From the NCBI RefSeq assembly GCF_900059565.1, contig NZ_FIZW01000002.1, forward strand, positions 1,178,001 to 1,242,000: a stretch of DNA of 64,000 nucleotides. The letters are read 5' to 3'. This DNA comes from Murdochiella massiliensis (lineage in GTDB: Bacteria > Bacillota > Clostridia > Tissierellales > Peptoniphilaceae). Made by a program: the position numbers and the translations under genes. The notes under the pieces were generated by a model. It was not told the origin of the DNA. It ran no database searches and saw only the letters and a list, made by a program, of their open reading frames with translations. Below, piece by piece: positions 15,857-24,452 of the stretch (positions are counted from its first letter, which is position 1; each line of letters begins with the position of its first letter).

Positions 15857-17842
15857 ATGCGAGGTTGGATACGTGTAGCGGCGGCGGTTCCGCCGTTGCA
15901 TGCCGGCGATCCGCAGGCCAATGCGGAAGAAATTCGGCAGGTGCTGATGGAAGCGGAGGAACGGCATGCAGATGTTGTCGTGCTTCCTTCGTGTGCGCTG
16001 ACCGGTGCAACGCTGGGCGATCTTTTTTTCATGCAAACGCTGCAATCGGCAACGGAAGAAGCGCTGGATACACTACTTGAAGCAAGTCGCAACACCCATC
16101 CCGCGTTGGTGATCAGCATTCTGCGCATGGAGCAGGGAAGAGCGCGAGAACACGTCGTGGTGGTGCAAAATGGAACGCGCCTGGACCATGATCGTTTCTC
16201 CTTCCACAATCGCTATGACGGTTCCCTTCTGTGCCGTTGTGCGGTCTCTACGCTTACTACCTCCTCTTTTTCCAAAGTGTATGACGCGCTGGAGCGGGAA
16301 GAAACGGATCTGCTGCTCCTTCCGGCGGCGATTCCCGCTCGGGCAGGACAGGCGAAGCGTCTTGTGCAAGAGATAACGGCGCTTTCTGCCCGCGGTGTCG
16401 GTGTCGCGCTGGCCTGCGCGGGAGAACAGGAAACGGGCATCGATACACTTTATGCGGGTGATCGTCTTCTGGCAGAAAATGGACGTATAGTGGCGGATGG
16501 CGGAATTCTGGGGCGCGCACCATCGTTTCCCGGCGTCGTTCGCGCGACAAACTCGTTTGATCGCGCGGAATTGCCTTCCGGCGAAGATCGAGCGCTTGAC
16601 GACAAAAAACAGGTTCTTCCCGATGCGGTGATCGGGGAACGTGCGATTTATTACGATTTTGACTTGGACGCGATAGCAGCGACACGCGCGGAACAGGCAA
16701 CTTTGGATGAAACGGTGGCAGCAAGCGAGGAAGCGATGTCGCGTGTTCAAGATGCGATCGGAAAGGCGTGGGATGAGGCGGAAATGGCGAACCGCAATGC
16801 CTCTTCCTTCCCCATGACGCCGCGTCGACGCGCGGAATGGTGCGCCGTTGATCCGGCTCCTTTTGTGGTGAAAACCGAAGAAGAGAGCGAAGAAATCCTG
16901 CAAATTCAGGCACGTGCGCTGGCACGCCGGATGCGACACGTTCGAACGCGGCAAGCGTGGATCGGGTTATCCGGTGGCCTGGATTCGACCTTGGCGTTTT
17001 TGGTGACACTGCGCGCCTTTGCCCTCGACGGATGGGATAAACAGGGCATTCATCTCGTCAGCATGCCGGCGTTCGGTACGGGAAAGCGCACCCGCAGTAA
17101 TGCGGCAACGTTGGGTGAACTTTCCGGCTGCGATTTCCGGGAAATTTCCCTTACACCGGTATTACGGCAGCACTTTGCGGATATCGGTCTTGCGGAAGAC
17201 GACCGTTCCGTAGCGTTTGAAAATGCGCAGGCGCGGGAACGCACACAGATTCTGATGGATTTGGCGAATTTGCATGGCGGTCTTCATATCGGGACGGGCG
17301 ATTTTTCGGAAAGTGCATTGGGGTGGTGCACTTTTAACGGCGATCACATGGCGATGTTTAACGTGAACGCTTCCATCCCAAAGACCTTGGTACAAGCGTT
17401 GGTCGCCTATGAAGCAAAGCGTTTGCCGGCGTTGCAGGCGGTTTTAGAAGATATTTTAGAGACGCCGATTTCTCCTGAGCTTTTGCCCGGCGAGGAAGGC
17501 GAAATTGCGCAGAAGACGGAAGAGGTCATCGGACCCTATGCAGTCCATGATTTTTATCTCTATCATTTCCTGCGCTACCGTTATGCACCGGACAAGTTGT
17601 TGGCGTTAGCGCAAAAGGCGTTTGCCGGGGTGTATTCGAATGCCACCCTGCTCTTCGTTTTGCGCAAGATGCTTTCGCGCTTTTTCGCTTCCCAGTTTAA
17701 GCGTTCGGTCATGGTGGATGGTATTGCCGTCGGTGAACTTTCGCTTTCTCCGCGCGGCGGATGGCGTATGCCCTCGGATGTGCAGGCGACCGCATGGCTT
17801 GCGGCGGTGGATCGTCTGGAGGAAGAAGAGGAGGAATGGTGA
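15857..17842 (+). CDS. nadE: NAD synthetase with a degenerate glutaminase domain
   Basis: A 661-residue two-domain NAD+ synthase that amidates nicotinic acid adenine dinucleotide. ATG 15857 follows GAGGAGGAATTC. The C-terminal synthetase domain is intact, with the ATP pyrophosphatase loop SGGLDS at about 371-376 and a GTGDFSESALGWCTFNGDH block. The N-terminal nitrilase-fold domain aligns with the glutaminase of this family, but its Glu-Lys-Cys triad is gone: the expected PEL is PSC (Ser45), the KxxLPNY block is replaced, and the ICEDLW block is absent. I infer it uses free ammonia. tmk overlaps its stop codon. Confidence 0.9.
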   Translation: MRGWIRVAAAVPPLHAGDPQANAEEIRQVLMEAEERHADVVVLPSCALTGATLGDLFFMQTLQSATEEALDTLLEASRNTHPALVISILRMEQGRAREHVVVVQNGTRLDHDRFSFHNRYDGSLLCRCAVSTLTTSSFSKVYDALEREETDLLLLPAAIPARAGQAKRLVQEITALSARGVGVALACAGEQETGIDTLYAGDRLLAENGRIVADGGILGRAPSFPGVVRATNSFDRAELPSGEDRALDDKKQVLPDAVIGERAIYYDFDLDAIAATRAEQATLDETVAASEEAMSRVQDAIGKAWDEAEMANRNASSFPMTPRRRAEWCAVDPAPFVVKTEEESEEILQIQARALARRMRHVRTRQAWIGLSGGLDSTLAFLVTLRAFALDGWDKQGIHLVSMPAFGTGKRTRSNAATLGELSGCDFREISLTPVLRQHFADIGLAEDDRSVAFENAQARERTQILMDLANLHGGLHIGTGDFSESALGWCTFNGDHMAMFNVNASIPKTLVQALVAYEAKRLPALQAVLEDILETPISPELLPGEEGEIAQKTEEVIGPYAVHDFYLYHFLRYRYAPDKLLALAQKAFAGVYSNATLLFVLRKMLSRFFASQFKRSVMVDGIAVGELSLSPRGGWRMPSDVQATAWLAAVDRLEEEEEEW

Positions 17843-18474
17843 TGCGCGGCTTTTTTATCGCCCTTGAAGGTTCCGATGGGTCCGGAAAGACCACAGTACT
17901 GAATGGGATTAAGACGCATTTTGCCAAGCAGGGCATTCCGGTGCTGTATACGCGCGAACCGGGCGGCACGCCTATCGCCGAAAAAATCCGCGACATTTTG
18001 CTGGATCCGGCGCATCAGGAGATGGCGCCCATGACGGAAGCGTTGCTCTATGCCGCGTCGCGTGCGCAGCATGTGCGCGAGGTCATTTTGCCGGCATTGG
18101 CCGAAGGCAAGATTCTTCTCAGCGATCGCTTTGTTCTCAGCTCTCTGGTCTATCAGGGCATCGCGCGCGGTGTTGGCCTGGAAGAGGTGGCGGCGATCAA
18201 CCACTATGCCACAGAGGGGCTGAAGCCGGATTTGACGTTGTTTTTGGATGTCGATCCGCTCACGGTGTTGCGCCGAAAAGCCGATCAGGTCGAACAGGAT
18301 CGCTTAGAAAAAGCGGGTGACGCTTTTTTTCAAAACGTTTATAATGGTTATCAACAAGCGCTGGCAACGATGAAAAACGTGGTGATTGTGGATGCCGCAA
18401 AACCGTCGGATGAGGTGATTGCCGAGGCGTGGAAAGCGATTGACTGCGCGTTATCGCGCCGACCGAAAGAATAA
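17842..18474 (+). CDS. tmk: Thymidylate kinase
   Basis: A 210-residue kinase that phosphorylates dTMP to dTDP for DNA synthesis. Motifs: P-loop EGSDGSGKTT near residue 9, DR motif in LLSDRFVLSSLVYQG, and a LID region rich in Arg and Gln. ATG 17842 overlaps the nadE stop (TGATG) behind GAGGAGGA; an in-frame ATG at 17836 is an alternative. It heads the conserved Bacillus-like order tmk-darA-holB-ricT. Confidence 0.95.
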   Translation: MRGFFIALEGSDGSGKTTVLNGIKTHFAKQGIPVLYTREPGGTPIAEKIRDILLDPAHQEMAPMTEALLYAASRAQHVREVILPALAEGKILLSDRFVLSSLVYQGIARGVGLEEVAAINHYATEGLKPDLTLFLDVDPLTVLRRKADQVEQDRLEKAGDAFFQNVYNGYQQALATMKNVVIVDAAKPSDEVIAEAWKAIDCALSRRPKE

Positions 18475-18497
18475 CGCATACAGAAAGGAGTCCCGCG

Positions 18498-18824
18498 ATG
18501 AAATTATTGATTTGTATTGTTCAAGACAGTGACGCTGCATCGCTAACCGAAGATCTTGTGGAAAATCAATTCCGCGTGACGCGCCTGCCTTCCACCGGCG
18601 GATTTCTCAAGAGCGGCAATACGACCTTGCTTTTGGGTGTGGAGGAGGTGCAAGTGGAAGAGGCTTTGCGCATTATTCGTCGCAACTGTTCCCGTCGCAA
18701 AACCATTGCGCCCATGATGAGCCCGCAAATTGATCCCAGCTCCTATTCGTCGATTCCGATTGAAATCGAGGTGGGCGGGGCGACCGTTTTTCAGTTGGAT
18801 ATTGACCAGATGTATCGGCTATGA
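18498..18824 (+). CDS. darA: Cyclic di-AMP receptor DarA (PII-like)
   Basis: A 108-residue PII-like protein of the DarA/PstA/YaaQ family, which binds cyclic di-AMP as a trimer. The N-terminal MKLLICIVQDSD strand, the TRLPSTGGFLKSGNTT loop (ligand-binding Thr/Gly region) and the C-terminal GGATVF strand match the family. It has no enzymatic activity; it probably reports cyclic di-AMP level to wall or potassium control. AAAGGAG precedes the ATG. holB overlaps its stop by four bases. Confidence 0.93.
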   Translation: MKLLICIVQDSDAASLTEDLVENQFRVTRLPSTGGFLKSGNTTLLLGVEEVQVEEALRIIRRNCSRRKTIAPMMSPQIDPSSYSSIPIEIEVGGATVFQLDIDQMYRL

Positions 18825-19750
18825 GTAGAAACGATTCGTCCGCTTTGCCGGCGGATTGGGTTCGCCTTTTTCCCGCCTCTTCGGCGGAGGTTTCCCATGC
18901 CTATATTATAGAAGGCAATCGACAGGATGCCTTAGCTTTTGCGCGTGCGTTGTCGCGTCATTTGCTTTCCGAGGGAAGGGACGGATCCGCTCTAACCGAG
19001 GAGACGTTTTCGTTTCGTGATTTGACGGAGGAAACGGAAGAGAAGATCTCGATCGCGATGGTGCGCTCGCTGACGGCTTCGCTGTATCAACAGCCGTTGG
19101 CGAGTCGCTATCGCGTTTTTTTGCTGGATTATGCGGATCGTATGCGTGAAGAAGCGCAAAATGCGCTCTTAAAATCACTGGAAGAGCCGCCGGCCTATCT
19201 GGTTTGGATCCTGGTTGCGCAAAACAGCCGAAAATTGCTGGCGACCGTGCGTTCACGTTGTCGCCTTCTTTTTGTTCCGCCGCGAAACACGGGCTCAATC
19301 CTTTCTTCGACCACAGTGTCCTCTTCTACACCGGAAGAAGGTCCTCTACCGGAAGAAACGTCGACTGTGACCTTGTTGACGGAAGAGGAAGAAAAGGCAC
19401 TGTTCGGTTTGCTTCGTGGCGGCTTTTCCGGGCAAGGAGCGGCGGTATTTGATCGTCGTGACCGTCTGCTTCCGTTAACGGAGCGCAAAGGGGATTATCT
19501 TGAGGCTGTCCATGCCGCTTTGGCGGATATGTTACAATACAAAAGTATAGGAAACGATTTAATCGTATCGCCGGGACGTCGTGCCCGTGTCCATGCGCTT
19601 GCGGAAGAAGTGACAACGAGTGCAATCAGTGTTGCGCTTATGCAAATAGAGGAATTAAGTCGCCTAATTGAAGGAAACATCAATGTGACGATGGCTTGGG
19701 AGCACTTTTTTTTGCACCTCGGGCGAATCGAGGAGAGCGCAAAGAAATAG
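18821..19750 (+). CDS. holB: DNA polymerase III delta-prime subunit
   Basis: A 309-residue clamp-loader subunit that helps place the sliding clamp on DNA. The start overlaps the darA stop (ATGA). It has the AAA+ fold without a working Walker A (the N-terminal loop is GNRQDA), as expected for delta-prime, and keeps LKSLEEPP and the SRC motif (RSRCRLL) that serves neighbouring ATPase sites. The C-terminal half is poorly conserved. The yaaR gene found between darA and holB in Bacillus is absent. Confidence 0.88.
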   Translation: MSRNDSSALPADWVRLFPASSAEVSHAYIIEGNRQDALAFARALSRHLLSEGRDGSALTEETFSFRDLTEETEEKISIAMVRSLTASLYQQPLASRYRVFLLDYADRMREEAQNALLKSLEEPPAYLVWILVAQNSRKLLATVRSRCRLLFVPPRNTGSILSSTTVSSSTPEEGPLPEETSTVTLLTEEEEKALFGLLRGGFSGQGAAVFDRRDRLLPLTERKGDYLEAVHAALADMLQYKSIGNDLIVSPGRRARVHALAEEVTTSAISVALMQIEELSRLIEGNINVTMAWEHFFLHLGRIEESAKK

Positions 19751-19781
19751 ATAAACGAAAACAGATAGTGGAGGAAAACGA

Positions 19782-20903
19782 ATGACAGAAGTTATCGGCG
19801 TTCGTTTTCAACGCTCCGGTATGATCACCTATGTGAATCCGCAGGGTGAACAAGTCGCGAAGGATGAAGATGTCATCGTTGCAACCGATCGTGGTGTTGA
19901 ATACGGAACGATTTGTATAGAGAATATTACACTTCCTGAAGAGCTTTTGCCGCCGATTGATGCGTCGCTTGTGCGCAGGGCGGATGAAGCGGATACCCGG
20001 ACAATGGCGGAAAACGGTCAACTTGCCCAGGATGCGCTGGCCATTTGTGCGCTTAAAATTGAAGAGCACCGTCTGGCCATGAAGCTTGTGGACGCGGAAT
20101 ATACATTTGACCGCGATAAGCTGATCTTTTATTTTACGGCCGAAGATCGGGTGGATTTTCGCTCATTGGTGCGTGATCTCGCCCAGAGTTTTCATACGCG
20201 TATTGAATTGCGCCAGATCGGTGTGAGGGATCAGGCCAAGATGATCGGCGGTTTAGGACAGTGCGGCCAACCGGTCTGTTGCCGGCGCTATATGCGCGAT
20301 TTTGTGCCGGTTTCCATCAAAATGGCCAAAACGCAGGGTCTTTCGTTGAACCCGACGAAGATTTCCGGGGTATGCGGACGTCTGATGTGTTGTCTCAACT
20401 ACGAACAAGAGCACTATTTGAGCAATACGAAGCGTGTTCCCGCAAAAGGCACGCTGGTTTTAACGGAGGATGGTCAGGGCTACGTTGTCGATCGGGATGT
20501 CCTGCAAACGCGCGTGCGGGTGCATGTGTATAAAGCGGATGGTTCCGAGGATGAGAAGTATTATCCGGTACCGGACATTGAAGTACTGGCCAAACGTAAG
20601 AAGGGCCAACCGCGTCCGGAATTGCGGGATGAGCGGGAACTGGATGAACATGAATTTATTCCCGAGGGACAAAAAAAGCAGGAACGTCGACAAGCACAAG
20701 AGAATCGTGGTGATACGGAGACGTCCGAAGTGGCGGGATGTTGTGGAAATTGCGGTGCTTCGTCCCGTAACAATGCGGCGGTCGTAATGACGTCCGAGGA
20801 ATCGGTGGAAAAAGAAAAGGAAGAACCGAGCGCTTCTCCCGAACGCTATGCGCAAAAAGGACGAGCGAAGGCGCGTCCGCGTCGACGTGGGCGTCGGCAC
20901 TGA
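19782..20903 (+). CDS. ricT: PSP1-domain protein RicT (YaaT)
   Basis: A 373-residue PSP1-domain protein. In Bacillus RicT works with RicA and RicF in an iron-sulfur complex that promotes mRNA maturation by RNase Y. The conserved cysteine-rich core is present: CGQPVCCRRYMRDF, then CGRLMCCLNYEQE. The C-terminal 100 residues are charged, with a second cysteine group (CCGNCG) and a basic Arg-rich end, longer than the Bacillus protein. AGTGGAGGAAAACG precedes the ATG. RicA and RicF are not in the window. Confidence 0.92.
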   Translation: MTEVIGVRFQRSGMITYVNPQGEQVAKDEDVIVATDRGVEYGTICIENITLPEELLPPIDASLVRRADEADTRTMAENGQLAQDALAICALKIEEHRLAMKLVDAEYTFDRDKLIFYFTAEDRVDFRSLVRDLAQSFHTRIELRQIGVRDQAKMIGGLGQCGQPVCCRRYMRDFVPVSIKMAKTQGLSLNPTKISGVCGRLMCCLNYEQEHYLSNTKRVPAKGTLVLTEDGQGYVVDRDVLQTRVRVHVYKADGSEDEKYYPVPDIEVLAKRKKGQPRPELRDERELDEHEFIPEGQKKQERRQAQENRGDTETSEVAGCCGNCGASSRNNAAVVMTSEESVEKEKEEPSASPERYAQKGRAKARPRRRGRRH

Positions 20904-20906
20904 TTC

Positions 20907-20935
20907 TTGACAGGGTCGGGGCGAACGACTATGAT
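20907..20935 (+). promoter_or_regulatory. Sigma-A promoter of the ferredoxin gene
   Basis: TTGACA (20907-20912), 17 bases, TATGAT (20930-20935), directly after the ricT stop. Start codon 57 bases downstream. Confidence 0.75.
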
Positions 20936-20991
20936 AATTTTGTGACAGCTTCGGCTGTTGATGGAGTGAATTTTGTGGAGGAGGATTTGAC

Positions 20992-21162
20992 ATGGCATAT
21001 GTAATTCATGATACGTGTATTGCTTGCGGCACCTGCATCAGCGAGTGCCCGGTCAGCGCGATCAGCGAGGGCGACATTTACGTCATCGATGCAGACGCGT
21101 GCATTGACTGCGGATCTTGCGCAGGCGTTTGCCCGACGGGCGCTATCGAACCGGAAGCCTAA
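20992..21162 (+). CDS. 2[4Fe-4S] ferredoxin
   Basis: A 56-residue clostridial-type ferredoxin, an electron carrier for low-potential reactions such as pyruvate:ferredoxin oxidoreductase. Two complete CxxCxxCxxxCP motifs are present (CIACGTCISECP and CIDCGSCAGVCP) in the usual internal duplication. GGAGGAGG lies 8 bases before the ATG. It has its own promoter and terminator, so it is a one-gene unit inserted between ricT and rsmI. Confidence 0.95.
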   Translation: MAYVIHDTCIACGTCISECPVSAISEGDIYVIDADACIDCGSCAGVCPTGAIEPEA

Positions 21163-21171
21163 GATCAGGCA

Positions 21172-21201
21172 GGAGGTGCTCATTGAGCACTTCCTTTTTT
21201 T
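21172..21201 (+). terminator. Rho-independent terminator
   Basis: GGAGGTGCTC (21172-21181) pairs with GAGCACTTCC (21185-21194, one G-T), loop ATT, then seven T. Ends the ferredoxin transcript. Confidence 0.93.
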
Positions 21202-21249
21202 GTGTCCAAATGCGGGTGCTGCGCGCTCATGCCGGGGAAGGAGGGGGTT

Positions 21250-22125
21250 ATGATCGAGGACTCATCGACAAAAGACGGAACAGGAATGCTCTATCTTGTG
21301 CCGACGCCGATCGGCAATCGCCGAGATATTACGCTTCGCGCATTGGATGTGTTGCGAAACGCAGATGTGATTGCCTGTGAAGATACGCGGCATTCTGCGC
21401 CGCTTCTGGAATCGTATGCCATTCGTCGTCCACTTCTTTCCTATCATCAGCACAACGAACAGGTGCGTGCAGAAGAGCTGCTCACCCGTGTACAGGAAGG
21501 TGAACAGGTGGCGGTTATTTCGGATGCCGGGATGCCGGGCGTTTCCGATCCGGGCGGGGTATTGGTGCGCAAGGCCATTTCCCGCGGCTTGCCCTACACC
21601 GTGCTGCCCGGGGCGTCGGCCGTGACGGTGGCGGCGGTGGCGGCCGGACTTGGGGATGGTCGCTTCGCCTTTTTCGGGTTCTTGCCGCGCAAAGGAAAAG
21701 CGCGTGAAGAGACATTGTCCTTGTTGGACACCTTTCCTCTTGCCGCGATCTGCTACGAATCGCCGTTTCGCATTCGTCAAACCTTGGCAGAACTTGGCGC
21801 GCGTTGGCCAAAACGAGCCTTCGCCGTTCTGCGGGAATGGAGCAAACAGTATGAGGAGATCGTGCACGTTACTGGTGAGACGGCCGAAGCGATGCCGATC
21901 ACCGAGAAAGGGGAATTTGCCCTGGTGATTGCTCCTGCGGAAGCACCTTCTTCCTGGACGGATGAAGAAGTGAAGCAGGCGTTACGCGCTAAGATGCAGG
22001 AGGGATTGTCCGCGAAAGCGGCCATGAAAGAGGTGATCGCTCTTTCCGGACGAAGTCGAAATGCGGTCTATCAGCTGCGGGAAGAGGCACGTAAGGTCGA
22101 AAAGATGGACGACAAAAGCGAATAG
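21250..22125 (+). CDS. rsmI: 16S rRNA (cytidine-1402-2'-O)-methyltransferase
   Basis: A 291-residue SAM-dependent methyltransferase that modifies C1402 in the ribosomal P site. Family motifs: LYLVPTPIGNRRDIT, EDTRHSAPLL, SDAGMPGVSDPG and PGASAV. ATG 21250 follows GAAGGAGGGGG. A C-terminal helical extension (SAKAAMKEVIALSGRSRNAVYQL) is usual in Firmicutes. It keeps the Bacillus neighbourhood (ricT upstream, yabE-like gene downstream). Its stop codon lies inside a 19-bp tandem duplication. Confidence 0.95.
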   Translation: MIEDSSTKDGTGMLYLVPTPIGNRRDITLRALDVLRNADVIACEDTRHSAPLLESYAIRRPLLSYHQHNEQVRAEELLTRVQEGEQVAVISDAGMPGVSDPGGVLVRKAISRGLPYTVLPGASAVTVAAVAAGLGDGRFAFFGFLPRKGKAREETLSLLDTFPLAAICYESPFRIRQTLAELGARWPKRAFAVLREWSKQYEEIVHVTGETAEAMPITEKGEFALVIAPAEAPSSWTDEEVKQALRAKMQEGLSAKAAMKEVIALSGRSRNAVYQLREEARKVEKMDDKSE

Positions 22126-22154
22126 ATGCTTTAATAGCGAATAGATGCTTCAAT
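22117..22154 (+). repeat. 19-bp tandem duplication spanning the rsmI stop codon
   Basis: 22117-22135 and 22136-22154 differ at one base; the first copy holds the last codons and TAG of rsmI. Confidence 0.9.
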
Positions 22155-22169
22155 AAGGAGAGAAAACCG

Positions 22170-22210
22170 GAGCGATTTGTTACAATACTGTAACAAATCG
22201 CTCTTTTTTT
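22170..22210 (+). terminator. Rho-independent terminator
   Basis: GAGCGATTTGTTACA (22170-22184) pairs perfectly with 22189-22203, loop ATAC, followed by seven T. Confidence 0.95.
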
Positions 22211-22231
22211 ATCGAAAAAGCGGTTGCCCGT

Positions 22232-22260
22232 TTGCAAAGAAAAAGGAACATTCCTATAAT
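22232..22260 (+). promoter_or_regulatory. Sigma-A promoter of the YabE-like gene
   Basis: TTGCAA (22232-22237), 17 bases, TATAAT (22255-22260). It starts a leader of about 125 bases that contains the hairpins at 22305-22381. Confidence 0.85.
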
Positions 22261-22304
22261 GAGGACGAATTTCGTAACAAAAAGATTACAAATATAACAG
22301 CGCC

Positions 22305-22381
22305 GTTACCATTTTCGGCTCTCGACCATCCGAAAAGGACTGACCATCCTAAGGTAACGAGCAACCTCGCTGACCACGAGG
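22305..22381 (+). promoter_or_regulatory. Structured leader RNA with repeated loop motif
   Basis: GTTACC (22305-22310) pairs with GGTAAC (22353-22358), enclosing two hairpins: TTTTCGG/CCGAAAA with loop CTCTCGACCAT, and AGGA/TCCT with loop CTGACCA. A third, CCTCG/CGAGG (22365-22381), has the same CTGACCA loop and touches the ribosome binding site GAGGGAGG. The shared GACCA loops suggest one ligand or protein contact used three times. It does not match a riboswitch I recognise. Confidence 0.55.
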
Positions 22382-22392
22382 AGGGAGGCAAC

Positions 22393-23358
22393 ATGAACAA
22401 AAGACACGCAGGAAAGAGACGTGCGCTTATTTTGGCGGGCGTCCTGACGTTGAGCGCGATTGCGGGAAGCATGGTTTACGCGCAACGTCCGAAAACAGTT
22501 CATTTGAACTACAATGGAGAAGCCATCGAACTGGTGACCAACAAAGAGACCTTGCAGGAAGCGTTGGCGGATGCCAAATTGGAAGATCTTGCGGATGCGA
22601 AGCTCAGCTTAGAGATGAGCGATGAAGTTCAGGACAATATGCATCTCCAGATTAAGACAAAAAAAGTCGTCACTCTTTATGATGGAGATCACGTTGAGAA
22701 AAAAGTGACTTATGCGACAAATGTAGGTAATTTTCTGGAAGAAAATGAGATTGCTGTCGATCAGGATGATGTGATTTCCCCGGCGCGTACAGAGACCCTG
22801 CATGACGGGGACAGCGTGCGTGTGGATCACATTGAAACCCGCATGATCACGGAAAATACGGCGATTCCGTTCAAGACGACGACGCAGGAAACCGAGGATA
22901 TGAACATTGGCGAAACGAAAGTGAAAAAAGCCGGTGCTAAGGGAAATCGTCAAACGGTGACCAAAGTGGTGCTCAAGAACGGAAAACCTGTTGAAAAGAA
23001 GATCGTTTCCAACGTCGTGACAAAAAAGGCGGAGGAAGAAGTCGTGCTCAAGGGCACGCATGATCCGTCGCCGACGAGTCCGATGCTGTATACACTGGCG
23101 CAGTTTCAATTCCAGGGCGTCGTATACTATTCCGATTATAAATACACCTTCTATTCACAGAGCGTATTGCCCGGCGGCGGACTTTCCATTCCCGGCCGTC
23201 ACGTGAATGACGACGGTTATGTTTGCGACGGTGACGGCTATATCGTCTTAGCCGGCAGCGCTCCGCTGGGTACGGTGTATCCGACCCCATTCGGCCATTA
23301 CGGTAAGATCTACGATCGCGGTACGACAGGAAACCACCTGGACGTTTACGTCCAATAA
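22393..23358 (+). CDS. YabE/RpfB-like wall protein (DUF348, G5, 3D-like)
   Basis: A 321-residue exported protein related to Bacillus YabE and to resuscitation-promoting factors. An N-terminal signal or membrane anchor (about 10-30) is followed by two DUF348 ubiquitin-like repeats (about 35-130), a G5 domain (about 140-215) and a C-terminal double-psi barrel of the 3D/RlpA type; Asp in YDRGTTGNHLD and upstream Asp residues fit the 3D motif. Such proteins cut or remodel peptidoglycan. The place after rsmI matches Bacillus yabE. It is expressed from its own promoter through a structured leader. Confidence 0.85.
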   Translation: MNKRHAGKRRALILAGVLTLSAIAGSMVYAQRPKTVHLNYNGEAIELVTNKETLQEALADAKLEDLADAKLSLEMSDEVQDNMHLQIKTKKVVTLYDGDHVEKKVTYATNVGNFLEENEIAVDQDDVISPARTETLHDGDSVRVDHIETRMITENTAIPFKTTTQETEDMNIGETKVKKAGAKGNRQTVTKVVLKNGKPVEKKIVSNVVTKKAEEEVVLKGTHDPSPTSPMLYTLAQFQFQGVVYYSDYKYTFYSQSVLPGGGLSIPGRHVNDDGYVCDGDGYIVLAGSAPLGTVYPTPFGHYGKIYDRGTTGNHLDVYVQ

Positions 23359-23389
23359 CCCATCGGTAGATCCGTTTATATTCGTTTTC

Positions 23390-23420
23390 GCCCACCTTGC
23401 TGGCAAGGTGGGCTTTTTTT
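23390..23420 (+). terminator. Rho-independent terminator
   Basis: GCCCACCTTGC (23390-23400) pairs perfectly with GCAAGGTGGGC (23403-23413), followed by seven T. Confidence 0.95.
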
Positions 23421-23576
23421 ATGCCCTGATTTGACAATTCAAGACAGAAAAACGACTCGATGGGTAAAGAAAATCTTGGAGTATAGGTTGTTATTTATAA
23501 TAGTAGAGAAGCATTGTATAGAGAAAGAAATACTGTTCAGGAACGCAGCGTCACAACGCGGAAAAGGAGGAAATGT

Positions 23577-24254
23577 ATGCAGTACGAAATTAAAGGTGGT
23601 AATTTTCCTGTCGTTGTTTGTCAGTTAAACAATGGCGAGCAGATGTTCACCGAAGCGGGATCCATGGTGTGGATGACACCGAACATGGAGATGTCCACCT
23701 CCGGTGGCGGCGGCTTAGGAAGCATGTTTTCCCGTGCCCTCTCGGGTGAAAATATGTTTCAAAACATCTATCGGGCGCGTGGAGACGGAATGATTGCGTT
23801 CGGATCCAGTTTTCCGGGAAGAATCTTGGCGATTCCTATGGAAAACGGGAAGGAAATCATTTTGCAAAAGCGTGCATTTCTTGCTGCCGAAAGTAGTGTG
23901 CAGCTGGCCATGCATTTTCAAAAGAAATTAGGCGCCGGATTTTTTGGTGGTGAGGGCTTCATTATGCAGCGTGTTTCCGGAAACGGCATGCTTTTTGTGG
24001 AAGTGGATGGCGAGTATATTGAATATGAATTGCAGAGCGGTCAGCAGATGATCGTGGACACCGGCAATGTTCTTGGCATGGAAGGCAGTGTTTCGCTGGA
24101 CATCCAACAGGTCAAGGGCATGAAGAATAAGCTCTTGGGCGCAGAAGGCTTTTTCCATACCGTATTAACGGGTCCCGGAAAGATCTGGCTCCAGACGATG
24201 CCCATTTCCGGCTTGGCCGGTGCCATTGCGCCCTTCCTTCCGTTAAGAAACTGA
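23577..24254 (+). CDS. AIM24/TIGR00266 family protein
   Basis: A 225-residue protein of the AIM24 (DUF124) family, a beta-rich fold found in bacteria and mitochondria; the bacterial role is unknown. The family pattern is clear: N-terminal YEIKGGNFPVVVCQL, then a MVWMTPNMEMSTSGGGG block, and a C-terminal GPGKIWLQTMP motif. ATG 23577 follows AAAGGAGGAAATGT; an out-of-frame ATG at 23573 is not used. It stands alone between a terminator and glmM. Confidence 0.85.
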   Translation: MQYEIKGGNFPVVVCQLNNGEQMFTEAGSMVWMTPNMEMSTSGGGGLGSMFSRALSGENMFQNIYRARGDGMIAFGSSFPGRILAIPMENGKEIILQKRAFLAAESSVQLAMHFQKKLGAGFFGGEGFIMQRVSGNGMLFVEVDGEYIEYELQSGQQMIVDTGNVLGMEGSVSLDIQQVKGMKNKLLGAEGFFHTVLTGPGKIWLQTMPISGLAGAIAPFLPLRN

Positions 24255-24401
24255 GAAATATTGAGCGGACGAGGCTTCTTCCCTTTTTCCGGATTTTGGC
24301 GTATCATCCGATTCTGTTCGCGGCGCCGGCAATTCGATGCTTTTGTCACGTTCTGTCCACACCGTCGGTGTCCCGTCGTATCCCGTTCGCGGTCCCGGTT
24401 C

Positions 24402-24431
24402 TTGACACCGTGACCGCGAAATCGGTATCAT
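24402..24431 (+). promoter_or_regulatory. Sigma-A promoter of glmM
   Basis: TTGACA (24402-24407), 18 bases, TATCAT (24426-24431), 21 bases before the glmM start codon. Confidence 0.7.
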
Positions 24432-24452
24432 GAGGCGATAAGGGAGGTGGCC

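Noticed and set aside
22260..22392. A ydaO-type cyclic di-AMP riboswitch in the leader of the YabE-like gene.
   Set aside because: The leader is shorter than that class and lacks its conserved blocks; only the gene context fits.
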